From a virus: a DNA stretch of 64,000 nt. Position numbers and translations under genes: made by a program. Positions 41,972-49,483 of the stretch are shown here, piece by piece. Position 1 is the stretch's first letter. Every line of letters starts with the position of its first letter. The stretch spans positions 1-64,000 of IMG/VR virus record IMGVR_UViG_3300023117_002343, one strand, 5' to 3'. A model generated the notes under the pieces. It was not told the origin of the DNA and ran no database searches. It was given only the letters and a program-made list of their open reading frames with translations.

Positions 41972-42328
41972 CTAAATATCTCGAAAAACAACAGTTACCT
42001 GCCAGGCTCCGTCTTTTTTAATTGCACTGGTGCTTTTGCAGTTTTTTGCTGCGCCAAAAAGGGTCAGATAGGCGTCGGGAGGCAAAGGATTGGCAAAGTG
42101 ATGGAGATGCAACACAGGAACTTCTAAAGTGGCTGAGTAGTCGCTCCAGGCTGTTATGTCGTAGGCATATGTCGAATCGCCTAAGGAAAACTGAGCTTCG
42201 TCATTGGCGGTTAGGTCGACTTTGCGGGGCTTTTTTTCAGCGCAAGACTCGTCGAATCTCTCTTTTAATTGATCGCTGACAAAAAAGCTCTCGGCGTTGA
42301 GATCACTGTTGGGAGGTGACGTCGGCAT
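41972..42328 (-). CDS. Hypothetical virion-type protein
   Basis: 118 residues. After a disordered start (MPTSPPNSDLNAESFFVSDQ) it is beta-rich: DEAQFSLGDSTYAYDITAWS, LHLHHFANPLPPDAYLTLFG. It overlaps the PCD-like gene by 26 bases at its 5' end. The last codons overlap the ATATTTAG motif. No family recognised. Confidence 0.5.
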   Translation of the reverse strand: MPTSPPNSDLNAESFFVSDQLKERFDESCAEKKPRKVDLTANDEAQFSLGDSTYAYDITAWSDYSATLEVPVLHLHHFANPLPPDAYLTLFGAAKNCKSTSAIKKDGAWQVTVVFRDI

Positions 42329-42644
42329 AAATCTCGTCCACCTTTTGAGCCCATTCGACGTCCAAGTCCGTCACGCGCTCCATCACTTTGGTATTGATTC
42401 GAATGAGCACCTTTGAGCCGTCAACTAACAGTTTTCCGTGATGCTTCATTGCCTCTTGTAGTTGAATGACGTCTTCCAGAAAGTAAATGAGCTGCTGAGA
42501 GTTTTTGAAAGTGAAGAGCTTCTGCAGTTCCTCTTCCGGATCTTTAATGTGCTCCCAGGTCTGTTCGCTGGGGGTAATCGGCACTTGTCGACCCGGCGCC
42601 TCTCTCAGAATTCTTCGAGGGCGCTCAGAAAAATAGTCGCTCAT
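42303..42644 (-). CDS. PCD/DCoH-fold protein, probably non-catalytic
   Basis: 113 residues from ATG at 42644 (a GTG at 42665 is the alternative start). LFTFKNSQQLIYFLEDVIQL followed by EAMKHHGKLLVDGSKVLIRI and VTDLDVEWAQKVDEIYADV follows the layout of pterin-4a-carbinolamine dehydratase (helix with E-x2-HH, strand, then T-x-LD-x-A-x-x-ID). The paired HH is kept, but the later conserved TH of the enzyme reads TK, and the HHP proline is Gly. So it has the fold, perhaps used structurally, and is unlikely to recycle pterin cofactors. Confidence 0.5.
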   Translation of the reverse strand: MSDYFSERPRRILREAPGRQVPITPSEQTWEHIKDPEEELQKLFTFKNSQQLIYFLEDVIQLQEAMKHHGKLLVDGSKVLIRINTKVMERVTDLDVEWAQKVDEIYADVTSQQ

Positions 42645-42666
42645 GAGTTCTTTCAAAATGGTCACT

Positions 42667-43827
42667 TCACACCTTTTCGGCCACGTAAGGATCCCCTGCA
42701 GCCTTTTTAACAATGCCTGCCAGTTTAGACTTTGACATCTTAGAATATCTTTGCAGCGCCGTCTCGATAAAGTCGTCTCCTGAAGTCGCCAGGTCTTTCA
42801 TGGCTTCAAAAGAAGAAGCAATTTTTCTCTTAGCCCTCTCGCCTTCTTCTGCCGTCATTTTGCCGCTAGCCACATCTGCATTAATTCTCCTATCAACCAG
42901 GCTTAATTTGCGAGGCATTTGGCCCATGAGCTGATTGGTGAGAGTAACTTTGGTTTCATCTGAGACGCCCAGATCGTTCATGAAAGCATCCAGCTCTTTA
43001 CGGCCACCTCTCTCCAATTCTTTGACTGCCGGCAAAACGATGGCATTGCCTAAAAAATATTTGAAAGAGGGCAGATTCATCACGTGATTTTTGTTAGCAC
43101 GTAGCATTGCCAGCTCGTCTTCTTCCAGAACATTGGCCTGATCCAGCACGTCGACGTATTCTCCCGCGGCAAATTCGATCAAAGCGTCTAGGTCACTTCG
43201 GCGCACGTCGCTCAGTCTCGCAATTCTGGCCAACATGCGATACAGGAAATTTTTAACGCCGGATGGCCCTGAAAAGCCGGTCTCTTTTGCGATATCTCCC
43301 AGGGTCATTTCGTCGGGAGTACTCGTCGGCATGGCTTTAAAATCGCTCGGCCCAAATTCTTCTTCGAAGTCTTTTTGCATTCTGGCGATTTCTTCGGGCG
43401 GCAACTGTTCTTCGTCCTCCATTGCCTCAACGATCATCTTTTTAATCTTTGCTCTCAGCTTGGATTCCATCACTTCTTCTCCTGCTCCAATACCTGCATC
43501 TTTCAGTAGTCCCTGATCAACCATCTTTTCAATCTTGTTTCTAACCAGTACGTAAAACTTATCGATTTCTTCGTCTGGTACATATGAGGCCAGAGTGGCC
43601 ATGGCTAACTCTAAAGCCTTTTTGCTATTAGGCCTGAAATCTGGATCGTCGACCGGGGGTCGATCCGCTGTCAACTGAGTCGCAACTTGCTCTCTGGGCA
43701 CAATAGGCTCAAAGTCAGGCAGTGGTTCATTGGTAATATCTGGGCCTGGTCGATCATAGATGCCGTATGCAACATCGATGTGGCCCCCAGCAGATGACTC
43801 TACGATTTTTTTCCGGGAGTTTGCCAT
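42667..43827 (-). CDS. Helical phage protein with an HTH-like segment
   Basis: 386 residues. Helical throughout, with an acidic-basic alternation. An internal segment MTLGDIAKETGFSGPSGVKN (about 175-195) resembles a helix-turn-helix like sigma region 4 and is found in related proteins of marine phages. ESKLRAKIKKMIVEAMEDEE near 120-140 repeats the LxxKI helix seen at 24824. The C-terminal RYSKMSKSKLAGIVKKAAG is basic. Could contact DNA or polymerase, or be a structural protein; function unassigned. Preceded by the ATATTTAG motif at 43832. Confidence 0.6.
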   Translation of the reverse strand: MANSRKKIVESSAGGHIDVAYGIYDRPGPDITNEPLPDFEPIVPREQVATQLTADRPPVDDPDFRPNSKKALELAMATLASYVPDEEIDKFYVLVRNKIEKMVDQGLLKDAGIGAGEEVMESKLRAKIKKMIVEAMEDEEQLPPEEIARMQKDFEEEFGPSDFKAMPTSTPDEMTLGDIAKETGFSGPSGVKNFLYRMLARIARLSDVRRSDLDALIEFAAGEYVDVLDQANVLEEDELAMLRANKNHVMNLPSFKYFLGNAIVLPAVKELERGGRKELDAFMNDLGVSDETKVTLTNQLMGQMPRKLSLVDRRINADVASGKMTAEEGERAKRKIASSFEAMKDLATSGDDFIETALQRYSKMSKSKLAGIVKKAAGDPYVAEKV

Positions 43828-43831
43828 GCCT

Positions 43832-43839
43832 CTAAATAT
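43832..43839 (-). promoter_or_regulatory. Candidate late-gene motif ATATTTAG before the 386-residue protein
   Basis: The 15-base gap on the minus strand reads AACAATATTTAGAGGC directly before the ATG, so the octamer is followed by AGG, a weak ribosome site. Same octamer as at 6519, 7749, 41972 and 48196. Confidence 0.25.
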
Positions 43840-43842
43840 TGT

Positions 43843-44322
43843 TCAGTCGACAGTTTTGACAATGTGAGCTGCGCCAATTGCCAGGCCGATTCCCAATGCG
43901 ATTCCAAGCGGCACCAGAAAGCCGGCTTCTTCGTACCAGGGTTTTGGCATGTAGTTTTCTCTTAGAAAATCAATCTGTTCCCGATTGATGTCTGAAATCT
44001 TTTTATGCTTTTCTTCTAAGGCCTGCAGTTTGCCATTTGCGATGTCTAACTTTAGCTGCACTTTGCTGACAGCAATTTTAATTTCCGCCGCGGCTCGAGC
44101 TTCTGCTAGCTTCAGGGAGATCATGGTCTTTCGCTCGGCCTCGATTCGTGCTGCCAAGTCTTTACTAAACAAGATGCCTTCGAACGGAGCCCTGTCGCCT
44201 TTGGACAAGGGTGAGACAGCCTCAAAAACGGATCTGGACTTTTCAGGCTCAGCTGCCAGAGCTGCTTGATGCCATGTGGAAAACGTCAAGCAAAAAATGC
44301 ACAGCAGAGAAAACTTAGTCAT
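43843..44322 (-). CDS. Exported coiled-coil protein with C-terminal membrane segment
   Basis: 159 residues from the ATG at 44322 (the upstream open frame is not used). Signal-peptide-like start MTKFSLLCIFCLTFSTWHQA ending in ALAA, then SPLSKGDRAPFEGILFS, a long coiled coil (QLKLDIANGKLQALEEKHKK) and a C-terminal hydrophobic segment FLVPLGIALGIGLAIG. The phrase PLSKGDRAPFEGILFS is characteristic of a conserved unnamed phage family. The layout suits a periplasm-spanning or inner-membrane lysis accessory (spanin-like). Overlaps the next upstream gene by eight bases. Confidence 0.6.
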   Translation of the reverse strand: MTKFSLLCIFCLTFSTWHQAALAAEPEKSRSVFEAVSPLSKGDRAPFEGILFSKDLAARIEAERKTMISLKLAEARAAAEIKIAVSKVQLKLDIANGKLQALEEKHKKISDINREQIDFLRENYMPKPWYEEAGFLVPLGIALGIGLAIGAAHIVKTVD

Positions 44323-44713
44323 TCTCGCTGTCCTGCTCAGGTAAGACAACGTTGACTCCCAGGGTACTACCGATTTTTTCGGCCAGGTCCTCATTGCTAG
44401 CATTTCGATTGTCTTCAGTTCGGTCCTGCACATCTTTCTTTGCCGCGGCAATCTCTTCGTCTTGTACTTTTTTGGCGTCATCGACTCGATCCTCGTGCTG
44501 CTGGTTTGCATTGGTTATAGCGTTAGAAACTTGGGTGTTGAAATCCTGCTCTGCCTGTTGCGTCTTGTCGGCGGCCTGCACTGTATTTTGCAATACAGCA
44601 TTTCTTTTTCGACGATCCAGTATACTCCAAACGAAGACACCGGCTGCAACTAAAAATCCGATTAGAAGCTGCCAGTATTTTTTGACGAATGCAGTAAATT
44701 TGACCCAAGCCAT
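44315..44713 (-). CDS. Membrane-anchored coiled-coil protein
   Basis: 132 residues. An N-terminal membrane anchor (YWQLLIGFLVAAGVFVWSIL) after a short basic start, then a long charged helix (DRVDDAKKVQDEEIAAAKKD). The pairing with the overlapping exported coiled-coil gene is reminiscent of two-component spanins (inner membrane anchor plus periplasmic partner), but the outer-membrane lipoprotein partner is not seen. Role inferred only from layout. Confidence 0.6.
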   Translation of the reverse strand: MAWVKFTAFVKKYWQLLIGFLVAAGVFVWSILDRRKRNAVLQNTVQAADKTQQAEQDFNTQVSNAITNANQQHEDRVDDAKKVQDEEIAAAKKDVQDRTEDNRNASNEDLAEKIGSTLGVNVVLPEQDSEND

Positions 44714-44715
44714 TA

Positions 44716-45081
44716 TCAGTCTCCAAATGGGTTGTCATGCCCAATAGCCTCGTAGAGATTTTCAGTGTATTTTTCTTCTAGCTGACTTATGAGCTTTTCT
44801 TTCTTTGCTTCGCAATAATCATCGATAATTTTTACCAGTGCTGGATGGCCTTCTGCATACAGACCGGCTAAATGCTCGAATATTTCCTGCATAGACAAAT
44901 CTTTGGACACAGCAGCTTTTTTAAAATCAATATGTGTCTTGGCAAATAGAGCTACGTGAACAGATTTTTTACGCTTAGCATTAAGCAGAGCCTTGACTCT
45001 AGCCTCCGCCTTCACCTCTTGCTCCGACCGCGATCGGCGCCGGGGGGAGCTCTTCTTCTTTGCCTTGTTTTGCGATGTCAT
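44716..45081 (-). CDS. Ribbon-helix-helix-like protein
   Basis: 121 residues from the ATG at 45081, GGAAGA five bases upstream. After a basic arm (KKKSSPRRRSRSEQEVK), SVHVALFAKTHIDFKKAAVS followed by KDLSMQEIFEHLAGLYAEG matches the ribbon-helix-helix layout of phage DNA-binding proteins (strand, T-H-x-x-F-K-x-A, LSMQEVFE helix). Overlaps the upstream gene by 83 bases. A transcription or partition-type regulator is likely. Confidence 0.55.
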   Translation of the reverse strand: MTSQNKAKKKSSPRRRSRSEQEVKAEARVKALLNAKRKKSVHVALFAKTHIDFKKAAVSKDLSMQEIFEHLAGLYAEGHPALVKIIDDYCEAKKEKLISQLEEKYTENLYEAIGHDNPFGD

Positions 45082-45598
45082 AATCGTCTTCCAGGATGTC
45101 CAGTAAAACGCGCGCAGTGTCCTCACCATAATGATTATTGATAAAAGACTCAGCTTTGTTCAAAATTACTGACTCCCAATCGATTAAATTCTGATAGTTT
45201 TTGACCAGACGCGCAACGTTGCCGGCAAAAGAATTGAGATCGATGTCTTCAGCCGCGGCTTCAAAGAGCCTTCTGTACACCGTCTCTTCTAGTTCCTCAG
45301 GCCGATTAACGACTGCAGACTTTCTAGCTTCCTCTTCAAAGTCAACTAATAGAGCATTGAGTTCTTGATCAATAGAATCGCTAAGAGCGTACTCTTCTTC
45401 AGGAGTTACATCGACTTCTTCCTCTTCCTGCTCCTCTTCAGCTTCATCTTCGGCTTCGCCGGCTCCTTCAGCTTCTTCCTCTTCGCCCTCTTCTTCTCCA
45501 CCGGGTGCATCTTCTTCTGTTTCTTCTGCTTCTTCGTCCTGCTCAAAAAGCATTCGATAAGCCGTCTCTCTAAGAGTGAATCTTCTATTCTTTCTCAT
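44999..45598 (-). CDS. Acidic protein with a prohead-core look
   Basis: 199 residues from ATG at 45598 (ATGA overlap with the upstream stop). Opens RFTLRETAYRMLFEQDEEAE, where the MLFEQ(D)EE box resembles that at the end of the SodC extension (HLFEQSEE). A 50-residue Glu-rich, nearly poly-acidic tract follows, then a helical C-terminus (VARLVKNYQNLIDWESVILN). Acidic, helical, early-processed proteins are typical prohead core components; no domain is recognised. Confidence 0.55.
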   Translation of the reverse strand: MRKNRRFTLRETAYRMLFEQDEEAEETEEDAPGGEEEGEEEEAEGAGEAEDEAEEEQEEEEVDVTPEEEYALSDSIDQELNALLVDFEEEARKSAVVNRPEELEETVYRRLFEAAAEDIDLNSFAGNVARLVKNYQNLIDWESVILNKAESFINNHYGEDTARVLLDILEDDYDIAKQGKEEELPPAPIAVGARGEGGG

Positions 45599-46284
45599 TT
45601 CATCACCCGAGCAATTTTTTCGCACTTTTTAAATCTGTTTTCGATGACGTCCCAATTAAGTTCTCTCATCATGTTTTTGACGTAGCCTTCGAGGTTGGCA
45701 ACGTAATCTCGATAGTAACAACCTTCACTGACGTCTATCACAATAACGGGGATGGCCGAAAAGGGCACACCAGCATCAGCAGTATCAACCACTAGATTAA
45801 TGTAGCGCTGCAAGTAAATGCTGTAAGCCGTCACTGCATATCCATCCCGCGAGCTTTTGGCGCAGCCAATAAAGTCCTTTTGCCAATCGTCAAAGGTACC
45901 AAAGTCCCGTGCCAATCTCATATAACACAGCATGTCCATTGTAATAGAGCTGTTGAGATCGCTAATATTGTCCAGAAATTGACCCTGCAGAAAAGCGTCG
46001 TTGATTGCAAAGGACTCAGCAGTTTTGAGATTTCGAAACTTGCTGCTGACCTTATTGGCATTTTCGGGATCTGCACCTTCCAGTTCGGCGCTGATCTTGT
46101 TGAGTTGTTCGACTGTGTTCTCAAAGTGCTTGATTCTGGCCGACTTGACTTTAGGAGACAGCTTTTCAGTGCTGAGCGAAAACTTTTTAGGCTCGACCAC
46201 GTAAGCTTCATTGAGAGCTTGTCTCTTCGGAAGTACGTCGTCAATCGCCTTCAGTACATCATTTTTCAGGTTGGGTTTGCTCAT
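45595..46284 (-). CDS. Fe/Mn superoxide dismutase-like protein with lost metal ligands
   Basis: 229 residues. AFLQGQFLDNISDL, MLCYMRLARDFGTFDDWQKD and GYAVTAYSIYLQRYINLVVD follow the Fe/Mn-SOD chain order, and VIVIDVSEGCYYRDY matches the DVWEHAYYLDY ligand box. In the box Trp is Ser and the ligand His is Gly (G188), while Asp (D184) remains; the NH ligand of the second helix reads ND (D96). Only H53 could serve as the first ligand. The fold is probably kept without dismutase activity. Similar proteins occur in marine phages. Overlaps both neighbours by four bases. Confidence 0.65.
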   Translation of the reverse strand: MSKPNLKNDVLKAIDDVLPKRQALNEAYVVEPKKFSLSTEKLSPKVKSARIKHFENTVEQLNKISAELEGADPENANKVSSKFRNLKTAESFAINDAFLQGQFLDNISDLNSSITMDMLCYMRLARDFGTFDDWQKDFIGCAKSSRDGYAVTAYSIYLQRYINLVVDTADAGVPFSAIPVIVIDVSEGCYYRDYVANLEGYVKNMMRELNWDVIENRFKKCEKIARVMK

Positions 46285-46628
46285 TTGACTTCGTACTCCT
46301 TTTCAAATTCTTTGGCCGACACTGCCATCAGGTCTTCTTCGCTTTCCTCTTCTTCCGGCGCCGGAAAATAATAGAGTGACTCCAGGGAAGAAACAGGATC
46401 GACCTCATAAAGCACTTTAGACTTTCTCTTGTCGGCCAAGACTGCTTCCTCGCCGGCCGGCTCAAATCTGGGCTTTTCTGGCGCTGCTAACATGACCGTG
46501 ATTTCTCCATCGGGTTCCTGTAGCACTTGATCGACTGTATATTCAAACTGCGAACCTTTGTGGCGGACTTTGAGACCCGGAGAAATAATGATATTGCCGC
46601 GTTTGTCCTTAATGTCTGTTTCGTTCAT
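46281..46628 (-). CDS. Hypothetical small beta-rich protein with acidic tail
   Basis: 115 residues from ATG at 46628, which overlaps the upstream stop. A KRGNIIISPGLKVRHKGSQF, TVDQVLQEPDGEITVMLAAP pattern suggests an SH3- or KOW-like barrel; the C-terminus is acidic (PEEEESEEDLMAVSAKEFEK). No family recognised. Confidence 0.55.
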   Translation of the reverse strand: MNETDIKDKRGNIIISPGLKVRHKGSQFEYTVDQVLQEPDGEITVMLAAPEKPRFEPAGEEAVLADKRKSKVLYEVDPVSSLESLYYFPAPEEEESEEDLMAVSAKEFEKEYEVK

Positions 46629-48169
46629 TTTAAACCTGCGAGTAATTGCCAACGTTGCAATCGTTTAGATTCAGAAATTATGCGTCCGTATTTTCTGTTC
46701 AAATATGAATGCACAATTTTTTCAATAGAAGCATAGGAATAATTTATTTTTCCTTCTTGTTTTTTCTTGGCAATATGATCAACTAGCTTCGGAATAATCT
46801 TAATAAGATCATTTTGTAATTCTAGTGTGATTCCCATATTGGAACCCTTTCTTGATAGCATTTCTTTATGCGTTTTAAACCAGCTTACAATGGCTGCCTT
46901 AACTTTTTGTTCAATATTGTCTCGGTCCGAATCTTTTACAACTTTTTTCAAGCCATCTTCCAGATCGCTTACTATTTCGTCCGTCAAAGCATATTGTCTA
47001 GTAAGAGGATCAGCACTATTTTTCCAACGAGTCAACATGTCTGATATGACGTCACCAATGGGTTCATCGAGTTTTGATGCTTCAACTGCTGAATCTTTTA
47101 GTGCTTCTCTCGCTTTACTCTCAAGCTCTTGAGATTCTTGCTCAGATACTTCAGGTGTTTTGTCTGCATCTTCAGCTTTATCTTTTAATTCTTTTGCGGC
47201 TTCTTCGGCATCTTTAACTGCTTCTACAGATTCTTGAGCATCTTGTTTTTCAAGCTTAGGATTAAAAAACTTAGGATCCATTAAATTTTCAATCTTAACT
47301 TTCATTAAAGCAGCGGCCATTTCTTCTGGCATTTTATCTATCTGTCTAGACTGCGCTTGAACTGGTGCCATTAATTGCTTTTGAAGCCCCGGTAATATTT
47401 TAATGTTCTTGAAAAAATTGAACATATTTTTAATTTTAGTGCCATCTATTTCTCTTCGAATATCAGCTGCTGCCTTTTTTTGTTCTTCTTCTGTATTTTT
47501 TCCAGCAAGATTAAAAATTTGTTCGATTGTTGAATCTTTACCAGTTTTTAAAGCTTTTAACGCTTCTTCAGATTGAGCATTTATGTTTCCCTGTTTGGCA
47601 GCATCTTCTGCTTTTTTTATTATCGGATTTAAAGATCGACCAACACGCTGCTGGAATGTTTTCATCCCATTGACAATGCCACCGGCGAATGTTTGAGATT
47701 TCAAAGCTAATTCGCTGGCTGCATTCACCAAAGGAATATAATCCCTAAATTTTTCGAAAGTTTTGCCAATTTGCGGCAATTTAACCCACTTGTTAAAACC
47801 ATCAGAACTTGTATCTAATTTTTCTAACTTGGCCAATGTTGCATCGGTCTGTTGTTGCAATACTTCAAGATATTTTTGAACTTCCGGAACAGCATCAAGA
47901 AACTCTTCAGGCGAAGATAATCCTTTATCAGCCTCAAAGTCATAAACTTTAAATTGTTTTAAATATTTTTCAACTGTTTCTAAATTTTTTGCTGCAGCAT
48001 TTAAATTATCATTAACATTTTTAAAATCAGCTGCATCTAATTTTTCCACAAGCAAATATCGTATGGACATTTCGTGCAAGGATCGATCTGCATATTGCGG
48101 CAAAGATTGAATTTTGCGCAGCATGTCTAAGCTTTCTGCAATAATTTTATCATGATTCTTTAGTTGCAT
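46625..48169 (-). CDS. Long coiled-coil protein, putative packaged or structural
   Basis: 514 residues of almost pure helix. MQLKNHDKIIAESLDMLRKI opens it; long charged heptads (AVKDAEEAAKELKDKAEDAD) fill the middle. SIRYLLVEKLDAADFKN near residue 35-50 resembles a protease box. AT-rich in composition, as in 28152-31388 and 39515-40837. No enzyme motif. An ATATTTAG octamer lies 27 bases upstream (48196-48203). A scaffold or core role in the prohead is a guess. Confidence 0.55.
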   Translation of the reverse strand: MQLKNHDKIIAESLDMLRKIQSLPQYADRSLHEMSIRYLLVEKLDAADFKNVNDNLNAAAKNLETVEKYLKQFKVYDFEADKGLSSPEEFLDAVPEVQKYLEVLQQQTDATLAKLEKLDTSSDGFNKWVKLPQIGKTFEKFRDYIPLVNAASELALKSQTFAGGIVNGMKTFQQRVGRSLNPIIKKAEDAAKQGNINAQSEEALKALKTGKDSTIEQIFNLAGKNTEEEQKKAAADIRREIDGTKIKNMFNFFKNIKILPGLQKQLMAPVQAQSRQIDKMPEEMAAALMKVKIENLMDPKFFNPKLEKQDAQESVEAVKDAEEAAKELKDKAEDADKTPEVSEQESQELESKAREALKDSAVEASKLDEPIGDVISDMLTRWKNSADPLTRQYALTDEIVSDLEDGLKKVVKDSDRDNIEQKVKAAIVSWFKTHKEMLSRKGSNMGITLELQNDLIKIIPKLVDHIAKKKQEGKINYSYASIEKIVHSYLNRKYGRIISESKRLQRWQLLAGLK

Positions 48170-48195
48170 AGATTATAAGCCAGGTAAAGCTTTTA

Positions 48196-48203
48196 CTAAA
48201 TAT
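48196..48203 (-). promoter_or_regulatory. Candidate late-gene motif ATATTTAG before the 514-residue protein
   Basis: The minus strand reads GGCCATATTTAGTAAAAGC in the 45-base gap, 27-34 bases from the ATG. It is followed by an imperfect inverted repeat (GTAAAAGCTTTAC). Same octamer as at other virion-type genes. Confidence 0.3.
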
Positions 48204-48214
48204 GGCCTACTGAT

Positions 48215-48646
48215 TCAGTCTGAAGAATCTAATGACACTTTTCGAACCTGTCGTTTGGCTCTTGCAAGCATGTCCAAACCCGAAGTATCTCGATAGGTCT
48301 CACAGTAGACGAGCTCGTCTATGCCGGCATTGATAATGGCCTTAGCACACATTTTGCACGGAGACAAGGTGACATACATTCGCTTTCTTTGCGGATTGTT
48401 ATAGTCCATCTTGATCAGGGCATTGACCTCTGCGTGAATGCATCCACTCTGGCCGGGCTCTGCAGACTCAACTTCATTGGGTCCGCCGGCTTGATCACCA
48501 TTGTATCCCATAGCCAAGACCTGAGTGTTATCATTGGAAACCACCACAGCTCCAACTTTGTGTCTCTGGTCAATGCTTCTCTCGGCAATAGACTGGGCAA
48601 AGCGCATCCAGATAGTGTCCCAATCGGGTCTTTTATTTATTCCCAT
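48215..48646 (-). CDS. dcd: Deoxycytidylate deaminase
   Basis: 143 residues from ATG at 48646. Deaminates dCMP to dUMP, the substrate of ThyX. Zinc-site motifs: HAEVNAL (His ligand and catalytic Glu) and PCKMCAKAI (two Cys ligands). GYNGDQAGGPNEVE and the C-terminal ETYRDTSGLDMLARA fit the phage dCMP deaminase family. Overlaps the DHH gene by ten bases. Works with thymidine kinase and ThyX to raise the dTTP supply. The symbol is a family label; strict dCMP specificity is not proven. Confidence 0.92.
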   Translation of the reverse strand: MGINKRPDWDTIWMRFAQSIAERSIDQRHKVGAVVVSNDNTQVLAMGYNGDQAGGPNEVESAEPGQSGCIHAEVNALIKMDYNNPQRKRMYVTLSPCKMCAKAIINAGIDELVYCETYRDTSGLDMLARAKRQVRKVSLDSSD

Positions 48647-49482
48647 GGCCAAAACAACTTTTCTACGCTTTCTGATGGTCCCAAAGTAAACCCAGCAGCT
48701 TTTTTATGTCCACCGCCGCCAAAGCGCGCAGCAATTTTTGATACATCGACTTCGTTCTTTTGGGTTCTTAGGCTGACTTTATGCTTCATATTTTTGTGAT
48801 CGTAGTACCAAATAACAACGAAATCACAAGTAGGAGCCAATTGAGATCCAATTTCGCTTTGTAAGATTGAGCTATTTACCACGCAAACTTCATAGCTTCT
48901 CCATAAATTTTTTCGAGCACTTTGGCATATTTTCTTCATAACAATATTATTATAATGAAGAATAGTATAACCATCGCTCACAAGCTCCTCGAACTGCGAG
49001 AGATTATTCATGGCATCAAACGACTCAAAAGTAAAGTCGATCAATGAGGTTAGCGCGGCAGACACAGCTTTACTGTCTTCCAGCTCAAAACGCCATAGGT
49101 CTCTGTCCTCAATATAACGCAAAAAAATCGGAGGATCTTCAGAGCCATGAAAGAATTGCCAGGACAATATTGCGCCACTTCTACTCATGTCTAATTGAGC
49201 TTCAGGGATGCCGGCTAAATTTTCTTGGGCAGTTTTATGATGATCTAACACAATCAAAGAATTAGCTTTTTCTATCATTTTCTTAATATCATAACGCGAA
49301 TAAGAAAAATCCAGAATGGCTACATTTTTACCTGTAACATTTGGTATCGGATCGCCATAGGATGCCGGCAAATACTGAGCTCGATCGCCCAGAAGCTTCC
49401 AAGCGGCCCAAGCTGCACCGAATCCATCAGGACAATTTGCGTGATAAATAACTAGGTCGACGTCTTGCGGATTGGGTCTCAT
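48637..49482 (-). CDS. DHH-family phosphoesterase
   Basis: 281 residues. DHH-family motifs: HANCPDGFGAAWAAW near the N-terminus, AILDFSY and VLDHHKTA in the middle, and the DHHA1 glycine motif GGGGHKKAAGF near the C-terminus. These enzymes hydrolyse short oligonucleotides or cyclic dinucleotides. Two metal-binding centres appear intact. It could degrade nanoRNA from host decay or a cyclic-nucleotide defence signal; both are inference. In the nucleotide block beside dCMP deaminase and thymidine kinase. Confidence 0.88.
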   Translation of the reverse strand: MRPNPQDVDLVIYHANCPDGFGAAWAAWKLLGDRAQYLPASYGDPIPNVTGKNVAILDFSYSRYDIKKMIEKANSLIVLDHHKTAQENLAGIPEAQLDMSRSGAILSWQFFHGSEDPPIFLRYIEDRDLWRFELEDSKAVSAALTSLIDFTFESFDAMNNLSQFEELVSDGYTILHYNNIVMKKICQSARKNLWRSYEVCVVNSSILQSEIGSQLAPTCDFVVIWYYDHKNMKHKVSLRTQKNEVDVSKIAARFGGGGHKKAAGFTLGPSESVEKLFWPWE

Positions 49483-49483
49483 G

